From assembly GCF_002234615.1 (NCBI RefSeq), contig NZ_NMQW01000076.1, forward strand, positions 1-36,968: a DNA stretch of 36,968 bases, given 5' to 3'. The notes beneath the pieces are model-generated. The model had not been told where the DNA came from and made no database searches. It worked only from the letters and a program-made list of their open reading frames with translations. A program made the translations under genes and the position numbers. Positions 1-9,150 of this stretch are shown piece by piece. The number at the start of each line of letters is the position of its first letter. Position 1 is the first letter of the stretch. This DNA is from Paenibacillus rigui (GTDB taxonomy: Bacteria; Bacillota; Bacilli; Paenibacillales; NBRC-103111).

Positions 1-27
1 AATCATTATGAAATTGATTCATCTACC

Positions 28-50
28 AAAAAAACAGAGCCTCACGGCTC
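28..50 (-). terminator. Intrinsic terminator of the cwlJ gene
   Basis: On the minus strand a 5-bp stem (GAGCC/GGCTC, positions 50-46 with 41-37) closes a GTGA loop and is followed within two bases by seven T. It lies just past the cwlJ stop codon. The stem is short but the U-tract is good. Confidence 0.75.
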
Positions 51-57
51 CTCGACG

Positions 58-486
58 TTAATACGTATTGTAAATATTGGCGCATTCCTTACTTGTCGGC
101 TGATAAAAGCAGTGGGCCTTGTAGCGGCCTACCAGCGGCTGGTTATACCAAGTATCCGGGCAGTCCCCCGTCGGTTTGAAATACCATAGGCTGAACTCGC
201 CGGGCCAGCTCCTCTCGCCGTTAATTGCTCTTTGCGCTAGCCGCTTTTCCCTCTCTCTCGCACTCTGATAAAAGTACCCGTGAGTGGTCGCCTCAAAGGC
301 ATGCGGCTGGTAAACCATTTGCGGAATCGTACGAAGTCCCTTGAAATCGGAGCAATTCGCGCGAATCCGGTTAATGCCGACGTTGCCTACAAGCATCATG
401 CCCTTCTCGCCTTCGCCTTCCGCTTCTGCCCGCAGCAGCCTTGCGAGTAACGCCACATCCTGATCTCTTGCCTTCACTACTGCCAT
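58..486 (-). CDS. cwlJ: Spore cortex-lytic cell wall hydrolase, CwlJ type
   Basis: This 142-residue protein is a SleB/CwlJ-family (Hydrolase_2) peptidoglycan hydrolase. Family members degrade spore cortex during germination, and CwlJ is the coat-located, signal-peptide-free form. The sequence shows the family's N-terminal AEA motif, whose Glu21 is the expected catalytic acid, then the NRIR helix, the PQMVYQPHAF segment and a C-terminal FSLWYFKP motif. The length equals that of B. subtilis CwlJ, and no signal peptide is visible, which separates it from SleB. The start is preceded by a GTGAGG ribosome binding site. A terminator follows immediately, so the gene is probably monocistronic. It is divergent from the flippase gene. 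Confidence 0.88.
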   Translation of the reverse strand: MAVVKARDQDVALLARLLRAEAEGEGEKGMMLVGNVGINRIRANCSDFKGLRTIPQMVYQPHAFEATTHGYFYQSAREREKRLAQRAINGERSWPGEFSLWYFKPTGDCPDTWYNQPLVGRYKAHCFYQPTSKECANIYNTY

Positions 487-647
487 ATCCTCACCCCATT
501 ACTATGTATGCGAAGGCGCTAGCAAAGTAGACTGAATGGACAATGTAGCGGATAAATAATTTACCGCATGCTTGCATCCTGAACCAAAATATTGGGCTAT
601 GCTGGCAAAAACGCACCTTAGCTGGAATTTACAGCCCTATCGCTTCG

Positions 648-676
648 TTGCCATCCCTCCGGCATGCTGTTACGAT
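648..676 (+). promoter_or_regulatory. Candidate sigma-A promoter for the flippase gene
   Basis: TTGCCA (648-653) is followed after 17 bases by TACGAT (671-676), about 45 bases upstream of the flippase start. The rest of the 487-722 gap shows no other clear signal. Pattern match only. Confidence 0.45.
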
Positions 677-722
677 AAAGCGGTAAACGACTACAATCAC
701 AACCTAAGAAGGTGCCCGTACC

Positions 723-2198
723 ATGCAAAAGATGAGACTTACTCTAAGCGACAATCAGCGCTTTCTGCTGCGCAACGTCTCCATAATTGTCGTCGGCCTC
801 TTTATCAATCAACTGCTGCAGACCGTAGGCAGCATTATTTTGGCGCGGCTGCTGAACGATCCGGCAAAGTTCGGTGAAGTGAATTTGCTGCTGCAAATAT
901 TCGGCATGGTGGCGCTGTTCCTGAATGTGGGATTTAACTCGGCCTTGGTGTATACGTTTTCAACCGATCGGCAGGAGGCAATCGAGAGTAAATTCCGGCT
1001 CTCCCTGCTGGGCAGCACCTTTTTCGGTATAGTGGTCAGCGTGATTGTGGCGGCTCTCGCCCCGCTTCTGGCTGATTTCTATCATCTTCCTTCATTAAAA
1101 GGCGCATTGTTTTTAAGCGCAATCATGCTCATCTTCAACTCGGTGATCAATATCGGGGTCTCGTCCTTTTCGGGAAACCGTGATTTTAAGACGCAGGCCT
1201 TTTTTATGGTCATCACAACGGTCTTTTCTACCCTGGGGATGGTCTTGGGTGTATTATGGACGTTCGGCACCCATGATTTGCTGTGGGGCGTGTCATTCTG
1301 GATGGGCATCGGGGCCATGGTGACGGCAGCTTTTATTATATGGAAGGTGGAAAAGGTGCATAATCCAAAGTGGCTCGGTTCCTTCTCCCTACGGGAGATG
1401 GGCCGCATGATGAAGTACGGCGTCCCGCTCTGGGCGGGCAACATTGCGAAGGCTTTCCAGCAGCCATTTCTGGTCATGTTTATCGGTTCAAGCTCGGTCA
1501 TTGCTGTCGGTGAGCTGGCCAATGCTTCCAGAATTACAGGCTTCATCGGGATTGTCACCTGGGCGTTTATGATTGTAACCTTCCCCTTTGTTGCAGAAAG
1601 CTCCCGGGATCCTCAGGAAAGCAAGCGACGAGGGACGCTATGTATCCGGTATAATAACCTGATCCTGTATCCGCTGACGCTGACGATCTGTCTGTATCCG
1701 AATGAAATCAACGGATTCCTGTTCGGTTCCGGCTATACGACGAACGATTCCGCTATTTATATCCGCTTGCTGGCACTAGGCGTTCTCTTCTCCTCTGTCG
1801 GAAGATTGGGGGGCAGCATTCTATCGGGGGCAGGGAAAACGAAGGCTAATTTCTGGGTCATGATCGTGGCCGGCGTCATCGTTATTGCACTGGCACCGCT
1901 CTTCGCTGCGAACAATCCAGTGCTGGCGGTCTGGTTTTATACCGGCGGCTGGGCGGCTTCCGCCTTGTGCATGGTCTGGTTCTTTTATTATGAAAGGTTC
2001 CCGCTGGATTGGTGGAGATCCTACGGCGAACCGCTGATTCCAACCCTGGCGATGGGGCTGCTGATGGAGATCGGACAGTTCGCCGGGGGTTTATCTGCTT
2101 TATTTATCTTCCTTGGCGTTGTCGGCCTGCTGCTTCTTACTTTGGTCATTGAAGCGTTTCACATCCCACGGCTGCGGCTTACCCGGCAAAAGCATTAA
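723..2198 (+). CDS. Polysaccharide flippase (Wzx/MATE-like, MOP superfamily)
   Basis: This 491-residue integral membrane protein has about 12-14 hydrophobic segments. It matches the oligosaccharide/polysaccharide flippase family, which moves lipid-linked glycans or lipids across the cytoplasmic membrane. Typical features are the N-terminal LLQTVGSIILARLL segment, a central amphipathic stretch (FSLREMGRMMKYGVPLWAGN) and a C-terminal half with the same topology. Two in-frame ATGs lie 9 bases apart (723 and 732); AAGGTG at about 710 fits 723. It stands alone, with no glycosyltransferase or polymerase next to it, so the substrate cannot be inferred. A long inverted repeat follows the stop codon. 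Confidence 0.8.
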   Translation: MQKMRLTLSDNQRFLLRNVSIIVVGLFINQLLQTVGSIILARLLNDPAKFGEVNLLLQIFGMVALFLNVGFNSALVYTFSTDRQEAIESKFRLSLLGSTFFGIVVSVIVAALAPLLADFYHLPSLKGALFLSAIMLIFNSVINIGVSSFSGNRDFKTQAFFMVITTVFSTLGMVLGVLWTFGTHDLLWGVSFWMGIGAMVTAAFIIWKVEKVHNPKWLGSFSLREMGRMMKYGVPLWAGNIAKAFQQPFLVMFIGSSSVIAVGELANASRITGFIGIVTWAFMIVTFPFVAESSRDPQESKRRGTLCIRYNNLILYPLTLTICLYPNEINGFLFGSGYTTNDSAIYIRLLALGVLFSSVGRLGGSILSGAGKTKANFWVMIVAGVIVIALAPLFAANNPVLAVWFYTGGWAASALCMVWFFYYERFPLDWWRSYGEPLIPTLAMGLLMEIGQFAGGLSALFIFLGVVGLLLLTLVIEAFHIPRLRLTRQKH

Positions 2199-2219
2199 CT
2201 GTCGTATAGATACAAAGCG

Positions 2220-2277
2220 AAACGCCCGCCTTCCGGAGGGCCTGTGTCGGTCCTGCCAGCTCCGGAGGCATGCGTTT
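2220..2277. repeat. Long imperfect inverted repeat between convergent genes
   Basis: The left arm (2220-2238) and right arm (2260-2277) are nearly perfect reverse complements. AAACGC pairs with GCGTTT and CCGGAG with CTCCGG, with a two-base internal mismatch and one extra base between them. It lies between the flippase stop (2198) and the phosphoesterase stop (2290). There is no T-run on either side, so it is not a canonical intrinsic terminator, although it may still end or protect both transcripts. Confidence 0.6.
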
Positions 2278-2289
2278 GCGGCCAACTGC

Positions 2290-3015
2290 TTAAGCCTTCA
2301 CGCTCGCGCTGCGAACGATCCGGGTCATCATCTCCGCATTCGGATAGCCAACCTCATAATACTGCTCGACGACTCGATCGATAGGTACCGGAACGCGCTC
2401 GATTCGCGTAGACACGCTTCCGTTTTCGATTTCGACCATCGCATACGAAGCTTTGGCAAGGCCATCGAAGGGCAGTCCTACGCTGCCGATATTGATGACG
2501 ATCTGGCCGTCCAGGTAACGTATATACGGCTTGTGGATGTGTGCATAAATGTACAAACCCGCATCCGCAGCGGACATCAGCTTGGTTTGCAGCACCTCAT
2601 CGCCGGAGCCGGGCGCCACAATCTCGAACAAGCTGTCCGGCGTCGCATGAAAGGCGTGGATTGAGATGCCCTCCACCTCGAGATGAAGCTCTGTAGGCAG
2701 CTGGGCCAAATAATCGAGATCTTCCCGTTCCAGCTGTGATACAGTCCAATCCCGCTCCCGGTTCATCAGCTCCAATACCGCATCGGGGACCTCGCCCTGC
2801 CGTACCCCTCGGACAACCCATTCGTCCGCGTTGCCTTTAATAACCTGCGTGTTTAAAGACCGTACCAGCTCCAAGGAACGTTTGGGAGCCGGTCCGCGGT
2901 AGCAAAGATCGCCCAGCACGTAAATGCGGTCCGCCCCATTTCTCCGAACGTGCTCCAATACCGCTTCCAGTGCGGTCGCATTGCCATGAATATCCGAAAT
3001 AAATGCTGCCTTCAA
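2290..3015 (-). CDS. Calcineurin-like metallophosphoesterase (MPE, YfcE-like fold)
   Basis: This 241-residue cytosolic protein carries the ordered metal-binding motifs of the Metallophos_2 family: SDIHGN near residue 8 (Asp and His), GDLCYRGP near residue 36, GNADEW near residue 61, a central SIHAFHATP histidine pair, AHIHKPY and NIGSVGLP. These normally hold two divalent metals that hydrolyse phosphomonoesters or diesters. The third motif reads GNAD where many relatives have GNHD, a common variant in this subgroup. The substrate is unknown. It lies 90 bases downstream of the MDR gene on the same strand and may be cotranscribed with it. The start has a GGAGG site about 8 bases upstream. Confidence 0.85.
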   Translation of the reverse strand: MKAAFISDIHGNATALEAVLEHVRRNGADRIYVLGDLCYRGPAPKRSLELVRSLNTQVIKGNADEWVVRGVRQGEVPDAVLELMNRERDWTVSQLEREDLDYLAQLPTELHLEVEGISIHAFHATPDSLFEIVAPGSGDEVLQTKLMSAADAGLYIYAHIHKPYIRYLDGQIVINIGSVGLPFDGLAKASYAMVEIENGSVSTRIERVPVPIDRVVEQYYEVGYPNAEMMTRIVRSASVKA

Positions 3016-3105
3016 AAGAATGGCCTCCCTTCAGAAATACAATGAATATGAATATTAGCCCAGGCTGAACGAACGATGCTAACACATCCGCTTGACCGCT
3101 GCAAT

Positions 3106-4146
3106 TCACCAAGCACCAGGCTTCCAGGTTTGCCGGGTATGCAGCAGGATCTTGCCTCGTCTCCCAGGATGCTCCGCCGCCTGAACGGCTTGAATCACCT
3201 CGCGAAGCTCGAACGATCGTTCGATCTCCCTCAGTTTAAACCGCTTCTGTTCTACAAGTCCAATCATTTGTTGAAACGTGCGCTGCCACGTCTCGACAGG
3301 CACATGCTGCATCCAGTGACGCAAATGAAACAGCCTGACCCGTACACGGTCCTTGGCAACCAGGGACAGGTTTACCGGCTGACCTGACAGCAGCCCCAAG
3401 CTGACGATGGTACCGCCCGTCGCGGTACAAGCCACAAGCTCAGCCCCGGCTTGGCCGCCGACACAATCGACGGATGCCGCCGCCCCTTGGCCCCCGGTCA
3501 GCTCGTAAACCGCTGCCAACCTGTCCTTGAACCTGCCGTCGCTCAGTTGACTGTCATCCAGCACATACCACGCGCCTGCTGCATACAGGCGGGGGGCATC
3601 CGCCGCACGCCGGATTACAGCCAGGAAGCGGAACCCCAGCAGGGTCGACAGCTGGGCAATTAGGGTGCCTAGTGCCGAGCCACCGGCATTCATAACAAGC
3701 ACATCTCCCGGCTTCAGCTGCAGCACCTCGGTGCAGACGACCCAAGCCGTTACGGGATTTATGAACAGCTGAGCTGCGGTCTCGTCCGGTATCGATGCCG
3801 GAACCGGAACCGCCCATTCGGCAGGGGAGATCACGACATCCTGCCATGTTCCTTCCCCGCGCAGCGGCAGCACACGCCTTCCCAACAGGGAAGGCGCTGC
3901 GCCCCTGCCGACAGCCTCGACGACGCCTATTCCCTCGTACCCGGGAACAGCAGGCAACTGGATGCGGTGCGCATATGCCCCCCGGATCGGGATCAGATCC
4001 GACGGATTGATCGACTGCGCAGACATGCGAACCCGAATTTCGCCTGTGCCGGGCTGCGGTGAAGTTCTGCGCTCCAACCGCAAAACATCGGCCGGCTCCC
4101 CGAACGATTGGTAGCGAATGGTCCGTTCACCTAAGATGGACTCCAT
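3106..4146 (-). CDS. Zinc-less medium-chain dehydrogenase/reductase (enoyl/quinone reductase-like)
   Basis: This 346-residue protein has the two-domain MDR layout: a GroES-like catalytic half (AQSINPSD, VPGYEGIGVVEAVG at about 70-85) and a Rossmann half (AGGSALGTLIAQL near 155, SVDCVGG near 230). The structural-zinc Cys cluster is absent, as in the quinone oxidoreductase and 2-enoyl thioester reductase (MECR-like) branch. The overall pattern, including INPSD and INPVTAW, fits a trans-2-enoyl reductase best. The predicted reaction is NADPH-dependent reduction of an enoyl or quinone substrate in the cytosol. It may form a two-gene unit with the downstream phosphoesterase. The exact substrate cannot be read from sequence. 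Confidence 0.8.
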   Translation of the reverse strand: MESILGERTIRYQSFGEPADVLRLERRTSPQPGTGEIRVRMSAQSINPSDLIPIRGAYAHRIQLPAVPGYEGIGVVEAVGRGAAPSLLGRRVLPLRGEGTWQDVVISPAEWAVPVPASIPDETAAQLFINPVTAWVVCTEVLQLKPGDVLVMNAGGSALGTLIAQLSTLLGFRFLAVIRRAADAPRLYAAGAWYVLDDSQLSDGRFKDRLAAVYELTGGQGAAASVDCVGGQAGAELVACTATGGTIVSLGLLSGQPVNLSLVAKDRVRVRLFHLRHWMQHVPVETWQRTFQQMIGLVEQKRFKLREIERSFELREVIQAVQAAEHPGRRGKILLHTRQTWKPGAW

Positions 4147-4320
4147 TGATTCGTTCTCCCTTCCTTTAACATCCTCTCGCAGCTCCTCCCCGTCTGTTTC
4201 CAGCCCAGCAAACCTTCATAGCAATTCCTTACCGAGCATGTTATCATTCTATTGATTCTGATCCTGGCGTCACATCATGCAGTTACGGGACGAATGCCAT
4301 GTTCGAGAGGAGGAACATCT

Positions 4321-6612
4321 GTGTCTATCAAAACCAAACTGTCATTATGCATCTCGTTTATCGTCGCCATCATTTTGACTCTAAATATATCGATCTATTA
4401 TTATTCTACGCGAGCGGAGCTGCAGTCGGGCGCCGAGAAGCAAATGACCGAGATCGCCAAAACAATCGGCGACCATGTCGAGTTAACCCAGCAGATGAAG
4501 CAAATGCTCGAGGATTCGCTCGGCGAGAAGCTTCGGGCTGCAGCCCTAGCGGCAAAGCTGAAGCTGAATCCTGATATCGACCAAGTAACGAATGAGCAGC
4601 TGGCCGCATTAAGCCGGGAGCTGGACATTGACCATATTACGCTGTGGAAACGAATCGGTAACGATATTGTAGCATTGAAATCGTCCAACGCGAAGGAAAT
4701 CAACATGAGCTCCAAGACCTGGGATTATTGGTATACCGCCTTCAATCAGCTGTTCGATTCGGGTGCAGTTACGGTTCCCCAAGGGCAAAAGCTGCCTCAC
4801 TATTGGTCGGGACCGATCAACTATGCCAGCTCAGATCCTTCTGTTATTAATAAATGGGGCTATTATTATGACGGCACCACCAATTATTTGATTAATCCTT
4901 ATGTGAACGCCAAGTCCCTGCTTCAGTTCGAATCGGGAAGCGGGACGGAAGCGCTCGTACAGCGGATGCTGGCGGACAATAAGAACCTGTTGGAAATTAC
5001 AGGCTTTGATCCGCAATTTTTTGGAAAAGCACCGATCATCAAAATTAAAAACGGGATCCCCGTCAACAACCTCGACGTGCGTGCGGTTATTTTCGGACCC
5101 TATTCGTATCAGGATGACAGTGACGACGCCCAAATTCAGCAGGCCGCCAATACCGGCAGAATGATCACAGAGACGGCGACGATCAAGAATACCACCGTCA
5201 TGAAAAGCTTTATTCCTATACAAGGAGCGCAGCCCTATGTGATTGGCATTACGTTCGATCACACTTCCATTCAAAGCACGTTGAACCGACAGCTGCTTAA
5301 GCATATTGGCATTTCACTTGGATTGCTTCTCGTGACGATGGTCGCGAGCTATTTTATAGCGGGTTTCATGCTGCGCTCCCTCCATCTGGTGATGGATCAA
5401 GTAAATGCCTTAGCACAAGGGCATTTCCGTACCCGCCTCTCTATCCGCACCAAGGATGAGCTGGGTCTCCTGGCTGCCCAGGTGAATGCAATGGCGGATA
5501 ATCTTGACGCCTATTGGATGCAGCTGCACAATGCGGCTGAAGAATTGCAGCATACCCAGCAATATTTGGAGTCGTTCATCAATCATACCTCCGATGCGAT
5601 TCATGTCGTTCTTCTGAATGGTGAAATGATGCGGACGAACAATGCATTCGAAGCGATGTACGGCTGGAATAAAGAAGAGGTCGAGGGCAAGAGGCTTGAG
5701 CTTATATTCCCGGGACATGAGCAGGAGTTTGAGCATATCCGCTCTACAATCCTGCAGGGGTACCCTATCGCCGATTACGAAACCGTGCGCATGACCCGAG
5801 ATGGCCGGTCTCTCGATATCAGCATGACCAGCTCCCCGATTCGCGACAGCCAGGGGGAGATTATAGCTATCGCCTCCATTTCCCGCAATATAACGGTCCG
5901 GAAGAAAACCGAAGAAGTGCTTCGCAAATCCGAGAAGCTGTCCGTTGTCGGTCAGCTTGCAGCGGGCGTGGCTCATGAGATTCGCAATCCGCTCACAACC
6001 ATCAAGGGCTTCCTCCAGCTGCAAAAGAGCAAAGGTCCGCTCAGCAGCATGTATCTGGATGTGATGCTGTCCGAGCTGGACCGTATTAACTTTATCGTCA
6101 GTGAATTTCTCGTGCTGGCGAAGCCTCAAGCAAGCTGCTATGAGCTCGTCGACCTTCAGACCATATTGCGGGATATTGTGCTGCTTCTCGATTCCCAGGC
6201 CCATATGAATAACGTGGAGCTGCAGCTGGACCTAGCGACGGAGTGCAGCCCTATTCATTGCGAGCCGAACCAATTGAAGCAGGTGTTCGTGAATGTCCTC
6301 AAGAACGGACTCGAAGCCATGCCTGACGGCGGTTCCCTGCGCATTCAGTTAGAACATACGTCACAGGACGGCCTCACCGTCCGGTTTATTGATCAGGGAT
6401 GCGGCATTGCCGAGAAAGACCTTGTCCGGCTGGGCGAGCCTTTTTTCACGAACAAGGAATCGGGCAATGGCCTGGGGCTGATGGTCAGCCAAAAGATTAT
6501 TGCTAATCACAAGGGAACCTTGAACATTCAGAGCAAGCTCGGACAAGGAACCTGCGTGGAAATCTGGCTGCCCGTGGCAGCGGTTCAAGAAGCCTCCGTG
6601 CACAAAGGATGA
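4321..6612 (+). CDS. Membrane sensor histidine kinase (HAMP-PAS-HisKA-HATPase), sporulation-kinase-like
   Basis: I start this at GTG 4321, which follows GAGAGGAGG at 4308-4316. An upstream in-frame ATG at 4252 lacks a ribosome site. The 763-residue product has TM1 (about residues 8-28), an extracytoplasmic sensor of about 300 residues, TM2 (about 330-350), HAMP, a PAS domain (about 415-525), HisKA with the phosphoacceptor His552 in AHEIRNPLTTIKGF, and HATPase_c with N-box NVLKNGLEAMP, DQGCGI and GNGLGL motifs. The HEIRNPLT-IKGF signature is typical of the orphan kinases (KinA-E class) that feed the Spo0A phosphorelay. No response regulator is adjacent, which agrees with an orphan phosphorelay kinase, but the partner is inferred. 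It is divergent from the MDR gene. Confidence 0.88.
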   Translation: MSIKTKLSLCISFIVAIILTLNISIYYYSTRAELQSGAEKQMTEIAKTIGDHVELTQQMKQMLEDSLGEKLRAAALAAKLKLNPDIDQVTNEQLAALSRELDIDHITLWKRIGNDIVALKSSNAKEINMSSKTWDYWYTAFNQLFDSGAVTVPQGQKLPHYWSGPINYASSDPSVINKWGYYYDGTTNYLINPYVNAKSLLQFESGSGTEALVQRMLADNKNLLEITGFDPQFFGKAPIIKIKNGIPVNNLDVRAVIFGPYSYQDDSDDAQIQQAANTGRMITETATIKNTTVMKSFIPIQGAQPYVIGITFDHTSIQSTLNRQLLKHIGISLGLLLVTMVASYFIAGFMLRSLHLVMDQVNALAQGHFRTRLSIRTKDELGLLAAQVNAMADNLDAYWMQLHNAAEELQHTQQYLESFINHTSDAIHVVLLNGEMMRTNNAFEAMYGWNKEEVEGKRLELIFPGHEQEFEHIRSTILQGYPIADYETVRMTRDGRSLDISMTSSPIRDSQGEIIAIASISRNITVRKKTEEVLRKSEKLSVVGQLAAGVAHEIRNPLTTIKGFLQLQKSKGPLSSMYLDVMLSELDRINFIVSEFLVLAKPQASCYELVDLQTILRDIVLLLDSQAHMNNVELQLDLATECSPIHCEPNQLKQVFVNVLKNGLEAMPDGGSLRIQLEHTSQDGLTVRFIDQGCGIAEKDLVRLGEPFFTNKESGNGLGLMVSQKIIANHKGTLNIQSKLGQGTCVEIWLPVAAVQEASVHKG

Positions 6613-6663
6613 GAAAACCTCATCGGAAACTTATAAATACTTATAGATAGGATGATCCTTCGG

Positions 6664-8076
6664 TTACTGCCCCTGCTTCGCCGTTCGGGTGCCGGTCGGC
6701 TCTGTACCCATATACAGCAGCGATAGCAACCCTCCACAGAACAGAACGACGCACGTCACGATAAGAGAGGCATGCAAGCCTGCCGTAAACGTACCGCTCC
6801 CGCTCACCATGGCCCCTTGAAGAGCCACACCGAGCGTCGCCCCCAGCTGACGGCTCGAATTCAGAGCACCTGAGGCGACGCCTGTCTGCTCCTTGGGCAC
6901 TGCGGAAATGACCGCTGTCATCAAGGAGGGGATTGCCAGCGAGACCCCGAATCCAATAAGTAATAAACCGATAAGGGTGACGGTATAACCCGCGCCGGCT
7001 CCGATCCCCAGCAGGAGCAGCGTACCTGACGCCGCCAGTAGGAATCCTGCCGACATCGGGATCCTCGCTCCAATCCGCCCCACGAGACGGCCGGTAAGGA
7101 TGGGGTTGAACGCCATTGGAACGGTTAACGGCAAAAGCGCCCAGCCTGCCATATGAGCCGATAAGCCGCGTACCTGTTGAAAAAACAACGGTACGATGAA
7201 CAATATACCCGACAAGCCCACGTTGATCATCATACCGGCCAGCATTCCCGCCGAAACGGTCTTACTCCTGAACAAGGTTAACGGAAGCAGCGGGTTTCTG
7301 CTCCTTGCTTCAAGCCGAATAAAGGCTGCTGCACTTATCAATGCGATCCCCCAGGCTGCGACAATAGAGGGCGCCCCCCAGCCTATCGTCCCACCTTCCA
7401 TAAGGGCAAATGACAAAGCCGCAATTGTCAGAATAGCGGCCGCTTGACCCGGCACATCCAGGCCATGCTGTCGTTTGGGCCGCGCATCCTGAACCCATAC
7501 CAGCGTCATAATCATACTGACTGCTGCAAAAGGAACTTGAATGAGAAATATGCTTCGCCAGCCTAACGTATCCACCAGCAGCCCTCCCACAACCGGTCCC
7601 GCTGCCATCGCGAGGCCGGTAACGGCAGCCCATATGCCCAAAGCACGTGCCCGTTCGGCCGGATTCTCATAAGCGCGGGAAATCAGAGATAGCGAGGCGG
7701 GCATCAAGGCTGCTCCCCCAAGCCCAAGCATCGCGCGAAAACCTATCAGTGCACCAAGCGATGTAGAAGCAGCCATAGCGGCGGATGCCACGAGAAACAA
7801 GGCAAGCCCGCCGATGTAAACGCGCTTGGCTCCCAAATCATCGGACAATGCCCCCATCGATAGCAAGAAACCGGCAAAAACGATCGTATAGGCGTTGACT
7901 ACCCACTGAAGCCCCTCCAGCCCGCCACCCAGCGCTTCATGAATCGCCGGGAGCGCCACCGTTACCACCGTTGTATCCAATAAGACCATGAAGTAACCGA
8001 GGGAAAGAGCCATAAGCAGAAATACCTTCCGGTGCCTGCCGGAACCGCTGCTCTGTAAATGAATCGTTTTATCCAA
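6664..8076 (-). CDS. DHA2-family (EmrB/QacA) 14-TM multidrug efflux transporter
   Basis: This 470-residue MFS protein has 14 predicted membrane segments. It carries the DHA2 hallmarks: LDTTVVTVALP in TM1 (motif D1), GALSDDLGAKR between TM2 and TM3 (motif A) and GPVVGGLLVDTLGWR in TM5 (antiporter motif C). Such proteins use the proton gradient to export drugs or other hydrophobic cations. It is divergent from the MmyB-type regulator at 8233, a common arrangement in which the regulator controls the pump. The shared 156-bp region holds two inverted repeats. The specific substrate is unknown. Confidence 0.88.
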   Translation of the reverse strand: MDKTIHLQSSGSGRHRKVFLLMALSLGYFMVLLDTTVVTVALPAIHEALGGGLEGLQWVVNAYTIVFAGFLLSMGALSDDLGAKRVYIGGLALFLVASAAMAASTSLGALIGFRAMLGLGGAALMPASLSLISRAYENPAERARALGIWAAVTGLAMAAGPVVGGLLVDTLGWRSIFLIQVPFAAVSMIMTLVWVQDARPKRQHGLDVPGQAAAILTIAALSFALMEGGTIGWGAPSIVAAWGIALISAAAFIRLEARSRNPLLPLTLFRSKTVSAGMLAGMMINVGLSGILFIVPLFFQQVRGLSAHMAGWALLPLTVPMAFNPILTGRLVGRIGARIPMSAGFLLAASGTLLLLGIGAGAGYTVTLIGLLLIGFGVSLAIPSLMTAVISAVPKEQTGVASGALNSSRQLGATLGVALQGAMVSGSGTFTAGLHASLIVTCVVLFCGGLLSLLYMGTEPTGTRTAKQGQ

Positions 8077-8147
8077 ACGTAAGACCCCTTTCTTTTCCTG
8101 ATATCAAAATTGTGGCTGCCCCAAGCAAGCAAAGTGTATAATGGAAT

Positions 8148-8193
8148 GGATACTAGAACCAGATGATGGTTTATCCTAGGAGTGATTCTCCTA
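8148..8193. promoter_or_regulatory. Two adjacent inverted repeats, candidate operator of the efflux pump/regulator pair
   Basis: An interrupted repeat (GGAT 8148-8151 and AACC 8157-8160 against GGTT 8168-8171 and ATCC 8173-8176) abuts a perfect 6-bp palindrome, TAGGAG-TGATT-CTCCTA, at 8177-8193. Both lie between the divergent efflux and MmyB-type genes. A TATAAT-like hexamer at 8137-8142 lies just left, but no good -35 is spaced from it. Function is inferred from position. Confidence 0.45.
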
Positions 8194-8232
8194 TAATCCA
8201 TAGAGCTATGAAGGGAAGGCAGGTGAGGTCGG

Positions 8233-9093
8233 GTGGAACATTCAGACAGCGAACGGCTTCAAGAGCTTGCCCGGTTTCTTAGAACGAGGCGGGCTCGTCT
8301 GGCTCCGGAGCAGGTGGGCTTATCCGCATGCGGCCGGCGGCGAACACCAGGACTGCGGCGCGGGGAGGTTGCACAGCTATCGGGCATGAGCGTCGACTGG
8401 TACACTTGGCTGGAGCAGGCACGCGACATTAAAGTTTCCCCGCAAGTGCTTGAAAGCATTGCCAGGGCGCTTCAGCTCGATGTGAACGAGCGCAAGCATT
8501 TATTTGTTCTCGCTCTCCGGCAGCTGCCGACAGACAGCTCGACCAACGAGAGCGTCGTCAACCCGATGCTGCAGACTTTCCTTGACCTGCAGGGAGCCAA
8601 TCCAGCCTATGTGACGGACCATCGTTTAAACGTCGTTGGATGGAATCTGGCCGCCTGCCTGGTTTATGGTCCGTACCCGGAGATGACGCCGCGCGAACGC
8701 AACAGCATTTGGCGTACCTTCACTTCCCCATATGTGCGGGAATTGCTTCAGGAGCACTGGGAGTCCCATGCCAGGCACCGTTTAGCCCATTTTCGCGCGA
8801 ACTACGCCCGATTTGCGGGCGATGCCTGGTGGATGCAATTCATTGAGGAATTGCATGAGGCCAGCACGCATTTCAAAGCATGGTGGCCGCAGCATGACGT
8901 GCTGGATCGCCCCGAGGGGAGAAAAATCAATTATCATCCCGTCGCCGGGACGTTGGTCTTCGACCAAATTTCGTTCCAGACGACCGGCTCACCCGACCTG
9001 ACTATTACTGTGAATATGCCGTCAGGCGATTCGGATACCGCTTCAAAGATGGATACATTGCTCCGCAGCAGCAAAAAGGACAGCCCCTGTTAA
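8233..9093 (+). CDS. XRE-type HTH regulator with MmyB-like ligand-binding domain
   Basis: This 286-residue protein starts at GTG 8233 with AGGTGAGG four to five bases upstream. The N-terminal third is an XRE helix-turn-helix preceded by the family's RRTPGLRRGEVAQLSG signature, with WYTWLEQ in the recognition region. The rest is the MmyB-like domain (AYVTDHRLNVVGWN, FHAR-like HRLAHFRANYARFAGD, HPVAGTLVFDQISF), proposed in relatives to bind a small hydrophobic ligand. It probably represses its divergent DHA2 neighbour. An imperfect inverted repeat overlaps the stop codon, and a strong bidirectional terminator follows at 9151. Confidence 0.88.
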   Translation: MEHSDSERLQELARFLRTRRARLAPEQVGLSACGRRRTPGLRRGEVAQLSGMSVDWYTWLEQARDIKVSPQVLESIARALQLDVNERKHLFVLALRQLPTDSSTNESVVNPMLQTFLDLQGANPAYVTDHRLNVVGWNLAACLVYGPYPEMTPRERNSIWRTFTSPYVRELLQEHWESHARHRLAHFRANYARFAGDAWWMQFIEELHEASTHFKAWWPQHDVLDRPEGRKINYHPVAGTLVFDQISFQTTGSPDLTITVNMPSGDSDTASKMDTLLRSSKKDSPC

Positions 9094-9150
9094 GGAGTCC
9101 TGTCCTTTCCACTTGCTCCGCTTGCCCTCCCTGGCTTCCACTGCAGCACA

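Noticed and set aside
520-540. Possible sporulation sigma-E/K promoter before cwlJ (CATACATA on the minus strand, 516-509)
   Set aside because: The -10-like string fits partly, but no matching -35 is correctly spaced, so the call would rest on expectation from the gene's role.
6607-6625. GATGAG/CTCATC hairpin after the histidine kinase gene as a terminator
   Set aside because: The stem is only six bases, AT-containing and not followed by a T-run on either strand.
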